IMG/VR virus record: IMGVR_UViG_3300030390_001407
Span: 1 to 24,312 of that record
Source of the DNA: a virus
Length of the DNA: 24,312 bases
Direction: 5' to 3' (one strand)
Shown: one piece after another, positions 16,101 to 24,000 of the stretch
How the letters are laid out: each line of letters starts with the position of its first letter
Numbering within the stretch: position 1 is the stretch's first letter
The notes under the pieces: generated by a model
The model's input: only the letters and a program-made list of their open reading frames with translations
Told to the model about the DNA's origin: nothing
Databases searched by the model: none
Position numbers and translations under genes: made by a program

Positions 16101-18000
16101 TGCAGATCCAAATTTTTATTATGATGCTAGTGAAATGTTTGACATTGACTCAAATGGAAACCATTTATCTGGAGGTTTAGTTGACGATGGAGATCAAGAC
16201 CAAACAAGTACTCAAGATGCTATTGTTAATTTAGATTTTGCAGATGTATATACCTTTGGTAATGGTTTAGAGAGTTTTAAAATAAAAGATCAATTAGCTG
16301 GGAAGGGTTTCCAGTTAGGACAGAGGGTATTAGCTGTTTCTAACCAAGACTATAAAGAAGCTGACAGGTTTGAAGGGTTGACATATAGTGGAGTTTATAG
16401 TAGTAATTCTGGAACAAACAACTTAAATGAATTTAATTTAGGTTTAGTAAACTTTAAAGATTTAGAAACTTCTTATGGGCCAATTCAATTGTTACATTCT
16501 AGAAAAACAGATATACTTGTTTTGCAAGAAGATAGAATATCATACGTTTTAGCTAACAAAAATTTATTGTCTGATTCTACAGGTGGTGGTGCAATAACAT
16601 CAATACCTCAAGTTTTAGGAACTCAGATAGCTCGTTTAGAAGAGTATGGAATTAGTTTTAACCCAGAAAGCTTTGTTGCTTATGGGCCAAGCGTGTTTTT
16701 TACAGATGCTAAAAGAGGTGCGGTGTTAAATTTAATGGGCGAATCTCAAGGTGGAGGCGGAGATTCTCTTAGAGTTATTTCTGAAACAGGAATGAGGTCT
16801 TGGTTTAGAGAAAGGTTTTATTTAAACTTAAATACTCAAAAATTAGGAGCCTTTGATCCTTACATGAATGAATATGTATTAGCATTAAATACAATTCCAC
16901 TTCCAATACCTCCAGAAGTAGTTCCTTGTGGAACTGAAATAACAAAAGAATCATTGCCTTCTGGTCAAGAAATTTCTACAGTTATAGGTTATGGTAACTT
17001 AATAGGAACTGTTCCTATAGGTTATGAAATTTTATCTGGAGAAATTATTATATCTGTTCTTTGGAATGGCGTTCTTGTTACAAGTTCAACATTAACAGGA
17101 TCAGGTGTTTTTAACTGGGATAAAAGTTTAAACACTCCAACCGATGCGGTAATTACTATTAAATCAGTAGGAGTTGGAAGCGCAGATTTTACTATAAATT
17201 ATAATTGTGTTACTGGAACTCCAATTACAGTTATAAAGGTTGTTCTTAATTCACCTGTAGATGCAAGTAAATTTATTCACGCAGAATATTTTTGGGAAAA
17301 TTCAACAAATATAAGTCCTATTGACAGCGATTTATGCGAGTTTGGAAATTCTCCATTAGTGGCTTCTACTTTTGATGCTCAACAAGGGATTAGATCTTTA
17401 GGTGTTTTTCCTTATGATGGAGTAGATTTAACCATGAGGTCTAATAAGATAAATTTTGACAATTATGATTGGCAATTCCCAGCTGATAATTTTAAATATT
17501 TTTCAACTAGTATATTATATCCAAATACTATAGGTGGAATAAGTTCATTATTGTCAAATGCAATTACAATACCTAATTCTAGTGTAGCTAATCCATCACC
17601 TGGATTGTATGAGGCAGAGATATCACCAATAGCTTTACCATTATCAAATCAATATTTATATTTGATTTATGATTACAGAACAACATCTTGTCAAGAATTT
17701 TGTTATGATGCGTCTAATCCAATAGATGCGTGTTGTGATTGTACTTTTACTTGCAAATCGTTTGCTTGTAGTAGTGTTCAGCAAACCCCAGCGGTTGTAT
17801 GTAATCAACCACTATCGGAAACTTATTATCACACTGGTGCTGGAGCATCCCCAGGTGTTGGTGATTTTGTTTATTCTTCATCTACATGCAATGGAAGCCT
17901 TGCTGTCCCTCTTGCGTTTGGATATTACAAATCAGAAGCTAATAAATATATCCGCGTATCAAGTAACGGAATTGTAACAGAAATAGTAAATTGTACTTAA
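13177..18000 (+). CDS. Giant tail hub / DNA-stabilization protein (T7 gp12 / P22 gp10 position)
   Basis: A 1607-residue protein, about twice the length of T7 gp12. The N-terminus (FILGKMNKSVDERILPKG, QYIDALNIRLGATEATEIGA, VENSKGNN) is the hallmark of the stabilization or hub protein in crAss-like and marine podoviruses. Beta-propeller-like blades follow (YWFIHDKTN, LLFFTDDFNPPRVINVKRNY, RFICFAYRYRYLDNQYSATS, ISYVLANKNLL, GMRSWFRERFYLNLNTQKLG, AFDPYMNEYVLAL). A middle part of ~600 residues is variable. The C-terminus (~1505-1607) has eight Cys within 38 residues (C1505-x3-C-x9-CC-x-C-x3-C-x4-C-x10-C1542), then a Gly/Tyr module ending VNCT. It is expected to form the tail nozzle under the adaptor and retain packaged DNA. 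Overlapping open frames inside it are shadows. Confidence 0.8.
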   Translation: MPKTTTNFILGKMNKSVDERILPKGQYIDALNIRLGATEATEIGAVENSKGNNLLATIKYGGSNLSGNAKCIGAYEDGMRETIYWFIHDKTNLIAPGGKVSLIVSYNTVNGTLQYHVISTSVLNFNDKYLITGIDLVDGELLFFTDDFNPPRVINVKRNYPDPIANVDQFTEDYISVVVKPPGFEDSVGTHIPLPVPGVELVTLPGNENYMEERFICFAYRYRYLDNQYSATSLFTKPAFAASNFSFDTRNYNNTGMTNRYNGAVITFSTGNELVSEIDLLYKDTTSNIIYVIERFKKSDFGWADNTNKTYSFTNSKIYTTLGSDELLRQYDNVPRFAKAQTIMGNRLYYGNFIDGYDFKRNSPEGSNISLDYSTSYISKDLSIQALPTGSPVTGNIYTINSSASTSVENSKVTINFDEIADKLKTGAVVSFDFNLTHDQINGTTATTCYIANDEFKNENFNLQLSITLDQDYSSPYDFFISGQFQDAFGTGTLADGRFLPILDAQDGNSLTDLFNNALVAPAEQCVFVKSNSSITDASGQQGVAITAVPGSNSFDLQILAMKFTSTDLSQSTSFFEYFRFINAETSFSADADTSSLHSNRDYETGIVYLDDYGRASTVLVSEYNTIYIEPADSVTKNNIQVQINSTAPYWATKYKFVVKPSLANYETIFSNFFYIRPSDNMIFFKLEGDNASKVAKGQTLIVKRDVSGALTRLEKCEVLDVTPEAANFLQDAGETDETESQLGGLYMQIKNQNFNVALSEDSVIEFGNIYAASDKRGCTTKRQIGYPCFTTDTDPTTGVVTTNNYTVPGGSVIKIRFRANRSAVNTLNGAEHFQWIWEQTFVASKDYSDLRFWYNGDNINIALAQPGNVNGFGADDVVATYDTTVYQPSDSPSDPPIGPYGFAANVPCEFFKVRLAFCQDVNNIGDENFPLYLGINSGIPGAYRAFNDRDSSIEADITVFRSDSLLIFESEPLDADPNFYYDASEMFDIDSNGNHLSGGLVDDGDQDQTSTQDAIVNLDFADVYTFGNGLESFKIKDQLAGKGFQLGQRVLAVSNQDYKEADRFEGLTYSGVYSSNSGTNNLNEFNLGLVNFKDLETSYGPIQLLHSRKTDILVLQEDRISYVLANKNLLSDSTGGGAITSIPQVLGTQIARLEEYGISFNPESFVAYGPSVFFTDAKRGAVLNLMGESQGGGGDSLRVISETGMRSWFRERFYLNLNTQKLGAFDPYMNEYVLALNTIPLPIPPEVVPCGTEITKESLPSGQEISTVIGYGNLIGTVPIGYEILSGEIIISVLWNGVLVTSSTLTGSGVFNWDKSLNTPTDAVITIKSVGVGSADFTINYNCVTGTPITVIKVVLNSPVDASKFIHAEYFWENSTNISPIDSDLCEFGNSPLVASTFDAQQGIRSLGVFPYDGVDLTMRSNKINFDNYDWQFPADNFKYFSTSILYPNTIGGISSLLSNAITIPNSSVANPSPGLYEAEISPIALPLSNQYLYLIYDYRTTSCQEFCYDASNPIDACCDCTFTCKSFACSSVQQTPAVVCNQPLSETYYHTGAGASPGVGDFVYSSSTCNGSLAVPLAFGYYKSEANKYIRVSSNGIVTEIVNCT

Positions 18001-18010
18001 ATATAATATT

Positions 18011-18958
18011 ATGGCAACACTAGGAACATTTTGTTTTGATGGCGTAAATTTTGCGCAAGCAACATCTTTATACACAGACTCAGCGCTAACTAATTTAGCT
18101 CCTGACGGTTATTATGCGCAAGGTGGAATATCCAGAAGGCAGTTAAATGGAATTTTATTAGCTCCAGCAGCCTGTTCTGATTGTAGTTCTCCTCCTACAC
18201 CACCCACAATACCCTGTGGTACTGGAGTTGTAATACCACAGAGCCAAAATGGAATTTATGAATTAAATTATAATGCAGGCAGTGGAACAGGAGCTGTAAG
18301 TCTTTTCTTTCGACCTCAAAATCTTCCTGACGGAATAAGAGTTCTTTATGACGGTGTATATTATAATAGATTGTCAACTCCATTAGATGGAAATAGACAA
18401 AGCACAAGTGGTGTAGCAGATGCATTTACTATATTAGGTTATCCTTACAATCCTCCACTTTCATGTTCAGCTGCTCCACAAACACATGTTCTTGATTATT
18501 ACAATGGTTTAACCCAAAACCCAGCCTCATGGATACCTGGAACTCCTAGTACTAAAACAATTACTACAAATACAGGGGATGATGTTATGGGTGGTGCAGG
18601 TACACAATATAATCTTATGATTATACCTAAAGTAAATGCGGCAGCTGATAATATAAAAATAGAAGTTATAGGGACTTGTCAGCAAACTCTTTGGCAGCTA
18701 GAGGTATCTTGTCCTGCGGCCCTACCTGGTTTTCAAGGTAGATCAATTGGAAGTGGTACAGGGTGTACTTCAGCTAATGCAACTTTTTATTTTGGAAGAT
18801 TTAGATTTCAAACAGGCGGTTATCCTGCATTTAACAATCCTGTTTTTAGTGATGTTAACGGAGAGTTTAGGGTTCCAGATGGAAATTATTATATGGACAA
18901 CAATATAGTAATTTCAGTTTCATCTGGAGTAGTTAGCGGATTCCAACCATGCTCGTAA
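18011..18958 (+). CDS. Tail-associated structural protein with Cys-terminated modules, putative receptor binding
   Basis: A 315-residue, Gly/Pro/Ser/Tyr-rich, low-charge protein of beta character. Residues 1-58 (FCFDGVNFAQATSLYTD, LAPDGYYAQGG, NGILLAPAACSDC) and the last ~54 residues (FGRFRFQTGG, FSDVNGEFRVPDGNYYM, NNIVISVSSG, FQPC) share the pattern F/Y-S/T-D, P-D-G-x-Y-Y, G-x-V/L, closing Cys. The C-terminus of the upstream hub protein has the same pattern. A Pro/Cys linker (SSPPTPPTIPCGTG) and a central beta domain (~75-255) separate the two copies. I recall such modules in tail proteins of marine Bacteroidota phages. Exposed host-recognition or tail-appendage function is inferred from composition and neighbours. 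It begins 10 bp after the hub gene. Confidence 0.55.
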   Translation: MATLGTFCFDGVNFAQATSLYTDSALTNLAPDGYYAQGGISRRQLNGILLAPAACSDCSSPPTPPTIPCGTGVVIPQSQNGIYELNYNAGSGTGAVSLFFRPQNLPDGIRVLYDGVYYNRLSTPLDGNRQSTSGVADAFTILGYPYNPPLSCSAAPQTHVLDYYNGLTQNPASWIPGTPSTKTITTNTGDDVMGGAGTQYNLMIIPKVNAAADNIKIEVIGTCQQTLWQLEVSCPAALPGFQGRSIGSGTGCTSANATFYFGRFRFQTGGYPAFNNPVFSDVNGEFRVPDGNYYMDNNIVISVSSGVVSGFQPCS

Positions 18959-18988
18959 TAATTATTATGAATAAAAAAAATAAATAAT

Positions 18989-19834
18989 ATGGCAATACCA
19001 GTACCAGTACCAGCCGAAACATACACTTTGACTTATAATCCAGATTCAGCAGGGATGCTTTCTAAGGAGGGTGGTTGGCCGTCTTTCTATTCTTATATAC
19101 CAGACTATATGATAGGAATGAATAACTATTTTTATAGCTTTAAAAAAGGTAATTTGTGGAGACATAATACAAATGAAACCAGAAATAATTATTATGGGTT
19201 TCAATATAGTTCTACTATAACCAGTGTTTTTAATGTAGAGCCTACTTTAAGCATAAAACTTTTTAAAACAATGTCGTATGAGTCTACAACTACTGTTGCT
19301 GACACCAGTCAGGCGGCTTGGGAGTGTGTTGAGCTAAACACTGACTTAACAGACGGTAGTCCAGGATCCATGCTTTCAACATACTTTGTTGAAAAAGAAG
19401 GAGAGTGGTTTAGTTTTTTAAGAAATAATGCTGGAACTTTAAATTATAAAGCTAGATCTGTTAACGGAATAGGAGAGGCTGTCAGCACATCCATTCCAAC
19501 AGTTGGATTTACAACAATTAACTTTAACAATGAAGTTGGTTCAATTATTAGTATTGGAGACTCCGCCTATGCTGTAGAAATAATAGGTGGTGTTGCAACA
19601 GCTGAACCAGCCTTAATAGGAGAAGTAACAGAAGTTACGGCTACTAGTATTACAATTGAAAACTCAAACCTATTGCCAGTTATTATAGGTCAGTTTATTC
19701 TTTACAGTAAAAATGCAGTTTCAGAGTCTCATGGAGCAAGAGGTTATTTCTTGCAATTTAAATTAGAAAACGACTCAACTGATCCTGTAGAATTATTTTC
19801 TGTAGGTTCTAGTGTGATGAAAAGTAATCCATAG
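18989..19834 (+). CDS. Tail structural protein, hub-associated
   Basis: A 281-residue beta-rich protein. Residues ~28-75 (GGWPSFYSYIPDYMIGMNN, YFYSFKKGNLWRHNTNETR, NNYYGF) are a conserved blade-like block that I recall in stabilization and tail proteins of crAss-like and marine podoviruses. They echo the FRERFYLNLNTQKLGAFDPY block of the hub protein. Residues ~184-241 (GSIISIGDSAYAV, IGEVTEVTATSITIEN, IGQFILYSK) form a small beta module like those in the capsid and connector proteins. No catalytic motif is visible. The preceding 30-bp gap (TAAT-rich with a six-codon dead frame) has no recognisable promoter, so the gene is probably read with the hub. Confidence 0.6.
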   Translation: MAIPVPVPAETYTLTYNPDSAGMLSKEGGWPSFYSYIPDYMIGMNNYFYSFKKGNLWRHNTNETRNNYYGFQYSSTITSVFNVEPTLSIKLFKTMSYESTTTVADTSQAAWECVELNTDLTDGSPGSMLSTYFVEKEGEWFSFLRNNAGTLNYKARSVNGIGEAVSTSIPTVGFTTINFNNEVGSIISIGDSAYAVEIIGGVATAEPALIGEVTEVTATSITIENSNLLPVIIGQFILYSKNAVSESHGARGYFLQFKLENDSTDPVELFSVGSSVMKSNP

Positions 19835-19842
19835 AATTTATC

Positions 19843-19850
19843 TATATTTG
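19843..19850 (+). promoter_or_regulatory. Putative -7 promoter element (TATATTTG) giving a near-leaderless transcript
   Basis: TATATTTG matches TAnnTTTG and ends only 4 bp before the ATG at 19855. If start spacing is that of other Bacteroidota promoters, transcription would begin at or just after the start codon's first base, so either the mRNA is leaderless or the match is fortuitous. No -33 TTTG is evident. Confidence 0.4.
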
Positions 19851-19854
19851 TTAT

Positions 19855-20265
19855 ATGCAATTAACTGTACGAAAAATAGAAGAAAAAGACTGGGAGGTAT
19901 TGCCCTCGTGGTGGCAAGAGTGGCCAGAGTGGACTCAACCAGGAAGAGATGCATTACCCGAAGATGGTTTAGGTGGGTTAATAATTGAGAAAGGTGGTAT
20001 ACCTGTATTTGCAGGATTTATATATGAAACCAATTCAAAAGGAGTTTGGTTAGAATGGATTATATCAGATCCCGAATACAGGCTGTCTGATAGGCAAGAA
20101 GCTTTAGAGCTTTTAATTAGTAGTGCAGAAAAAGTAGCAATAGAAAAAGGATTTAAATATGTTTTATTTATAGGTAAACATAATAATCTAATTAACACTT
20201 TTGAAAAATTAGGATGGCATGTAGACCGTACACCATCATATGAATTAATGAAAAAAATACAATAA
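19855..20265 (+). CDS. GNAT-fold acetyltransferase-like protein (T7 gp13 position)
   Basis: A 136-residue single-domain protein. The beta1 segment (QLTVRKIEEKDWEVLPSWW), central strands (GGLIIEKGGIPVFAGFIYE), motif-A region (WLEWIISDPEYRLSDRQEAL) followed by a helix (ELLISSAEKVAIEKG), and the final strand/helix (YVLFIGKHNNLINTFEKLGW) follow the GNAT order. The pyrophosphate loop that normally reads R/Q-x-x-G-x-G/A is R-L-S-D-R-Q-E-A here, lacking both glycines, so acetyl-CoA binding may be impaired. It lies between tail and internal virion protein genes, exactly where T7 has gp13, which I recall as having a GNAT-like fold and being needed for assembly. Virion assembly or modification of a virion protein is therefore the favoured role. 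Confidence 0.65.
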   Translation: MQLTVRKIEEKDWEVLPSWWQEWPEWTQPGRDALPEDGLGGLIIEKGGIPVFAGFIYETNSKGVWLEWIISDPEYRLSDRQEALELLISSAEKVAIEKGFKYVLFIGKHNNLINTFEKLGWHVDRTPSYELMKKIQ

Positions 20266-20266
20266 T

Positions 20267-20992
20267 ATGGCAGTAGTTACATCGGCAGTAGTAGGAGTTG
20301 CTAGCGCAGGTTTCTCAATGTATCAATCTTTTAGTGAGAAGGCTAAAGCTGACAGAAGAGCTAAAGAAGGCATGGAGCAATCAGACAAGTTAATAAAAGA
20401 AGCGGAAGTGTTGGCTGAGAAAAAAATGTTACAAGGACTTCAAGTTCCATTAGATGCATTTGATAATGAAGCAGAACAAAATTTGCAAAGCTCAAAACAA
20501 ATTGTAGATGTACTTCAGGATGGAAGTCCTAGATCTTTAGCTGCTGGTGCAGGATCTGTAGCGGCTCAGAATAATTTATCAACTGAAAATGCTCGTGTAG
20601 CTAAAGGAGAACTTATATATGAAAATGAGTTATTAAAAGCTCAAGAAAATTCAGATGTAAATCAAGATTTAAAAGACTTTAAAGTAGGCCAGGCATCTGA
20701 TCAAAACATGATGGCTAGGGATGCAGAGGAAGCTTCTGCGCAAGCTACTAATAACATAGTACAATCAGCAGGACAGATAATTACATCAGGAGCCGCACTG
20801 GTTCCTTTGTTTCCAGGGAAGAAAATAGATCCAAAATTAGATGGACTTTCAAATTCTGATTCTATTTTTGGTGGAGGAAAAACAAATTCTACTAATCTTA
20901 GTCAATCCAAAGGTTTCAATGAACTTTCTGAATACGAAAAAAGACAGAAATATCCATTTATGTATAAAAATTTTGGGAAGAAAGACAGTTAA
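20267..20992 (+). CDS. Internal virion / ejection protein (T7 gp14-like)
   Basis: A 241-residue protein. A hydrophobic N-terminal segment (VVTSAVVGVASAGFSMYQSF) is followed by a long Lys/Glu/Ala helical region (SEKAKADRRAKEGMEQSDKL through KKML). A second helical stretch has AGAGSVAAQNNLSTENARV, and a later hydrophobic segment reads NIVQSAGQIITSGAALVPLF. The tail is polar and ends FMYKNFGKKDS. A membrane-compatible N-terminal helix plus Ala/Gln-rich helices is the plan of podovirus internal proteins such as T7 gp14, which is ejected into the outer membrane to form a DNA conduit. The start is 1 bp after the GNAT stop, and the giant lytic virion protein follows after 23 bp, supporting an ejection cassette. 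Confidence 0.7.
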   Translation: MAVVTSAVVGVASAGFSMYQSFSEKAKADRRAKEGMEQSDKLIKEAEVLAEKKMLQGLQVPLDAFDNEAEQNLQSSKQIVDVLQDGSPRSLAAGAGSVAAQNNLSTENARVAKGELIYENELLKAQENSDVNQDLKDFKVGQASDQNMMARDAEEASAQATNNIVQSAGQIITSGAALVPLFPGKKIDPKLDGLSNSDSIFGGGKTNSTNLSQSKGFNELSEYEKRQKYPFMYKNFGKKDS

Positions 20993-21015
20993 AATTACAA
21001 CACTAATCACACAAC

Positions 21016-24000
21016 ATGGCAAGAGAAGATAAATCAACACCTAAAGGAGCAAACAAGTATTCTGTTTATGCTCAAAGAGACGTAGAAAGTACTCAAGTTA
21101 ATTACGCAGATGCGGCAGCTACTTTAACTAAAAGTTTTACTGATGTTCGTGATGATAGAAAGAAAAGAAAAGAAGACTTAGAAGATAGCTTTGACAAAAC
21201 GATGTCTGTTCTTGACCAGGTTGAGGATATGCAGACACAAACTGCTGGAGAAAAAATAACACAAGCATCTCAAATGTCTGTTGATTCATTAGTGAACATG
21301 AATAATAAGATGAAAAATGGTGAAATTAGTGTTAGAGATTATCAAAGATATGAAGGAAGATTAAAAAGTGGTTATGCTAATGTAAACAAAGTTGTAAAAA
21401 ACTGGGATACATGGCAGGGAGAAACCAACAAAAGAATGACAGAAAATCTAAGTGGTTATCTAGAAATTGGAAACGCTCAAGATGTTCAGCCTTTAGGTCA
21501 GTTTGCAGACCATGAATTAGTAACAAATCCAGCTACTGGTAATTTAGCTTACGCAGTGTTAAAAGATGGTAAGCTTCCAACAGATCCTGCTGCTTTTATA
21601 CCACCATCACAGGTGTATTCAAGCATGAAATATCGTCAAAATAAATACAATGTTACTAAAGCCGTAGAAGGAACTCTAGGATCTGTGGCTACAATTATAA
21701 CAGCAGCTCAAGCTGAATTTGATAAAGATGGTGTTGGTGGAGGTATTACAAGTTTAGAGGATTTTAGACAGCTTGGAGATGTTGGCGGTAGCGGTTTAAA
21801 GTATGATGGTTGGATGGATTCTCAAGTAGCGGCTATTGTTAATAAGACAACTGCTGGTCAAATATTAGTTGATCGCGGTGGTTTTGGCGCAGCTCCAACT
21901 TTAGAAGAATTTAAAAAACGTTTCCCAGGAGTAGATGAGTCTAAATGGATACCTTATACTACGAAAGACGGAACTATAACTGCTAATTATGCTCCTGGAC
22001 AAATAAAAGAGGCGGAGCAAATAGTTAGAGACATGATTGAGGCTGGAATTGACAGTAAGACCACTATGACATCAGGTACAGCGCCAAGAGCTGAAACCGC
22101 TACACAGGCGGCATTAAGATTGCAAAAGGAAGAAAAACTAGTAGACTTACAAATAGTTAATGACATTGCGGCTGGTGATCTTGGAGCCTATCTTTCGTCT
22201 GGATCTCAAGGAATTATCGGGGTTAACCAAAGATTAAAAACGGCTGGAATTAAATCCGAGGATTCTTTGATTGACTCTATCACTAGACAAGGTGATGAAA
22301 TTATAGTAGAATATCAAAGCGGTAGAACAGGTACTCCAATTAAAAGAAAAAACAAGGATGGTAGTTTTAGAACTACAGAAGAAATAGGGAAAGAAGTATA
22401 TCAATTAATTTCTGCTGACGGAAAATCTTTTGTTAATGATTTAAAAACCGCTAAAGAAGATGGGTTTAATTTTGGTCAAAATGTAAGGGATAAAACCCCA
22501 GCAGAGGTTGAGTCTATGTTAGAGATAAATAAAGCGACAGAGTATTTAATAAGCGAGGGAGTTACTAATCCAACACCAGCACAAATAACGCAGGCTATCG
22601 AAGATCAAGAAATTGATGGGATTACTGAAGCAGAGTTAAAGGAGGCAATGGAAAGCGGTACTATACCACAGGTATACACTGGCGAAGATGCGGTACAATA
22701 CGCCTCAAGACAGGCTTTACAAACTAGAAATATAGGTGATAACATTGCAAAAAGTTTAGGAGCCAAGTTAAATGACACAACAGGTGCGGATTATATAAAA
22801 GAAAAATATAATGTCGCTACAGGTCAAGAGAAAACAAACTTAAAAACATTAACAACTTATAACCCAATGAAAGATGGGCCACAGGTAAGAGCAGAAGCTT
22901 TACAAGGCCCTATGCAAGCAACATTAAGCGGCTATCTTCCTAGAAAATTAAAGGGAAAAGTAGACATGACTCTAAAAGATGATGGTACAATAGAGGTGAA
23001 ATATGATGGAGAAACTTTAGATATTACTGGTGTTACTGACATAACTTTAGGTCAAGAGGAAACATTTGAAATGCTTGATGCATTAACAAACCAGATAGCT
23101 CAAAATGTTACAGAAAGATATAATGTAGTTTTACAAAGCAGAGAAGGTGGATCTCCTACGGCAGCACAAGTAGCTAATGCTCCTGTGCCAGAACCTACTA
23201 TAAATGCTGGAGACGCACTTTTTAACCAGGTAACTACTGCAAATCCTCAAACTTCTTCGGCTACTGAAGAAGCAGTAGTTACTGAAGAAACAATAGTCCC
23301 TGAAGAGGCTGTTACTGAGGAGGCTGTTACTGAGGAGGTTGTTACTGAAGGAGGAGTTACTGAAGAAGCTGTTGCTGTAGAAGGGGTTGCTGAAGAAGCT
23401 GTTGCTGTAGAAGGGGTTGCTGAAGGAGGAGTAGTTACTGAAGAAGTAGATGATGCTATAGCTTTAAACGAAGTAGAGGAAAGCGAGCCAATTCCGTTAA
23501 CAGTACCAGCAAATGCTAGTATACCTGCTTTAAAAAATTATGAAGGTAGAATAAAAGGAAGTCCTACTGCTGATCTTTTTGTTGATTTAATTGAAGATAA
23601 AACATATTATCTAGGAGGTAAAGGAACAGGAAATTGGACTGTAAGAGATGGAAAAGATGTACAAACAGATGTAGAAACTATTGATTGTTCTGGAGCAGTA
23701 TGTACTATTAGAAATGCACAAGGAAAGGATTACGATCTTAATAACACTAATGCTAAAAAGTTTTTGGAGTTAGCGGAAGAAGGTGGCGAAAGAAATATTC
23801 CGATAGAATCAGCAAAAGATGGTAATCTAATACTTATGAATGTTGACGGCAATGGTATTGATCATATTGGTTTTGTTATTGTTGACGAAAACGGAAACAA
23901 GTTTATAGCAGAGTCTTCTAGTTCGTATGGTGGAACAACAATAACGAAATTTGATGAGAGAATTGCAGACCTTACAAAAAGAAAAAAGAAATTTAGTTAC

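Noticed and set aside
17726-17977. 83-codon + strand frame overlapping the hub C-terminus
   Set aside because: It is an alternative frame of a Cys-rich conserved-looking segment; its Leu/Val-rich product has no features of its own and no separate start signal.
18011-18958. Diversity-generating retroelement variable region in a tail protein
   Set aside because: No C-type-lectin-like C-terminus with AAY-biased codons, no template repeat and no reverse transcriptase in the window.
18959-18988. Six-codon frame (ATGAATAAAAAA...) before the 281-aa gene
   Set aside because: Too short and A-rich to call a gene or leader peptide.
20841-21040. Overlapping frames on both strands between the gp14-like and lytic genes
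   Set aside because: They are short, mutually antisense and mostly within a supported gene; the lytic gene ATG at 21016 uses another frame.
23263-23448. CRISPR-like array
   Set aside because: Repeats are contiguous, in frame and coding, with no unique spacers.
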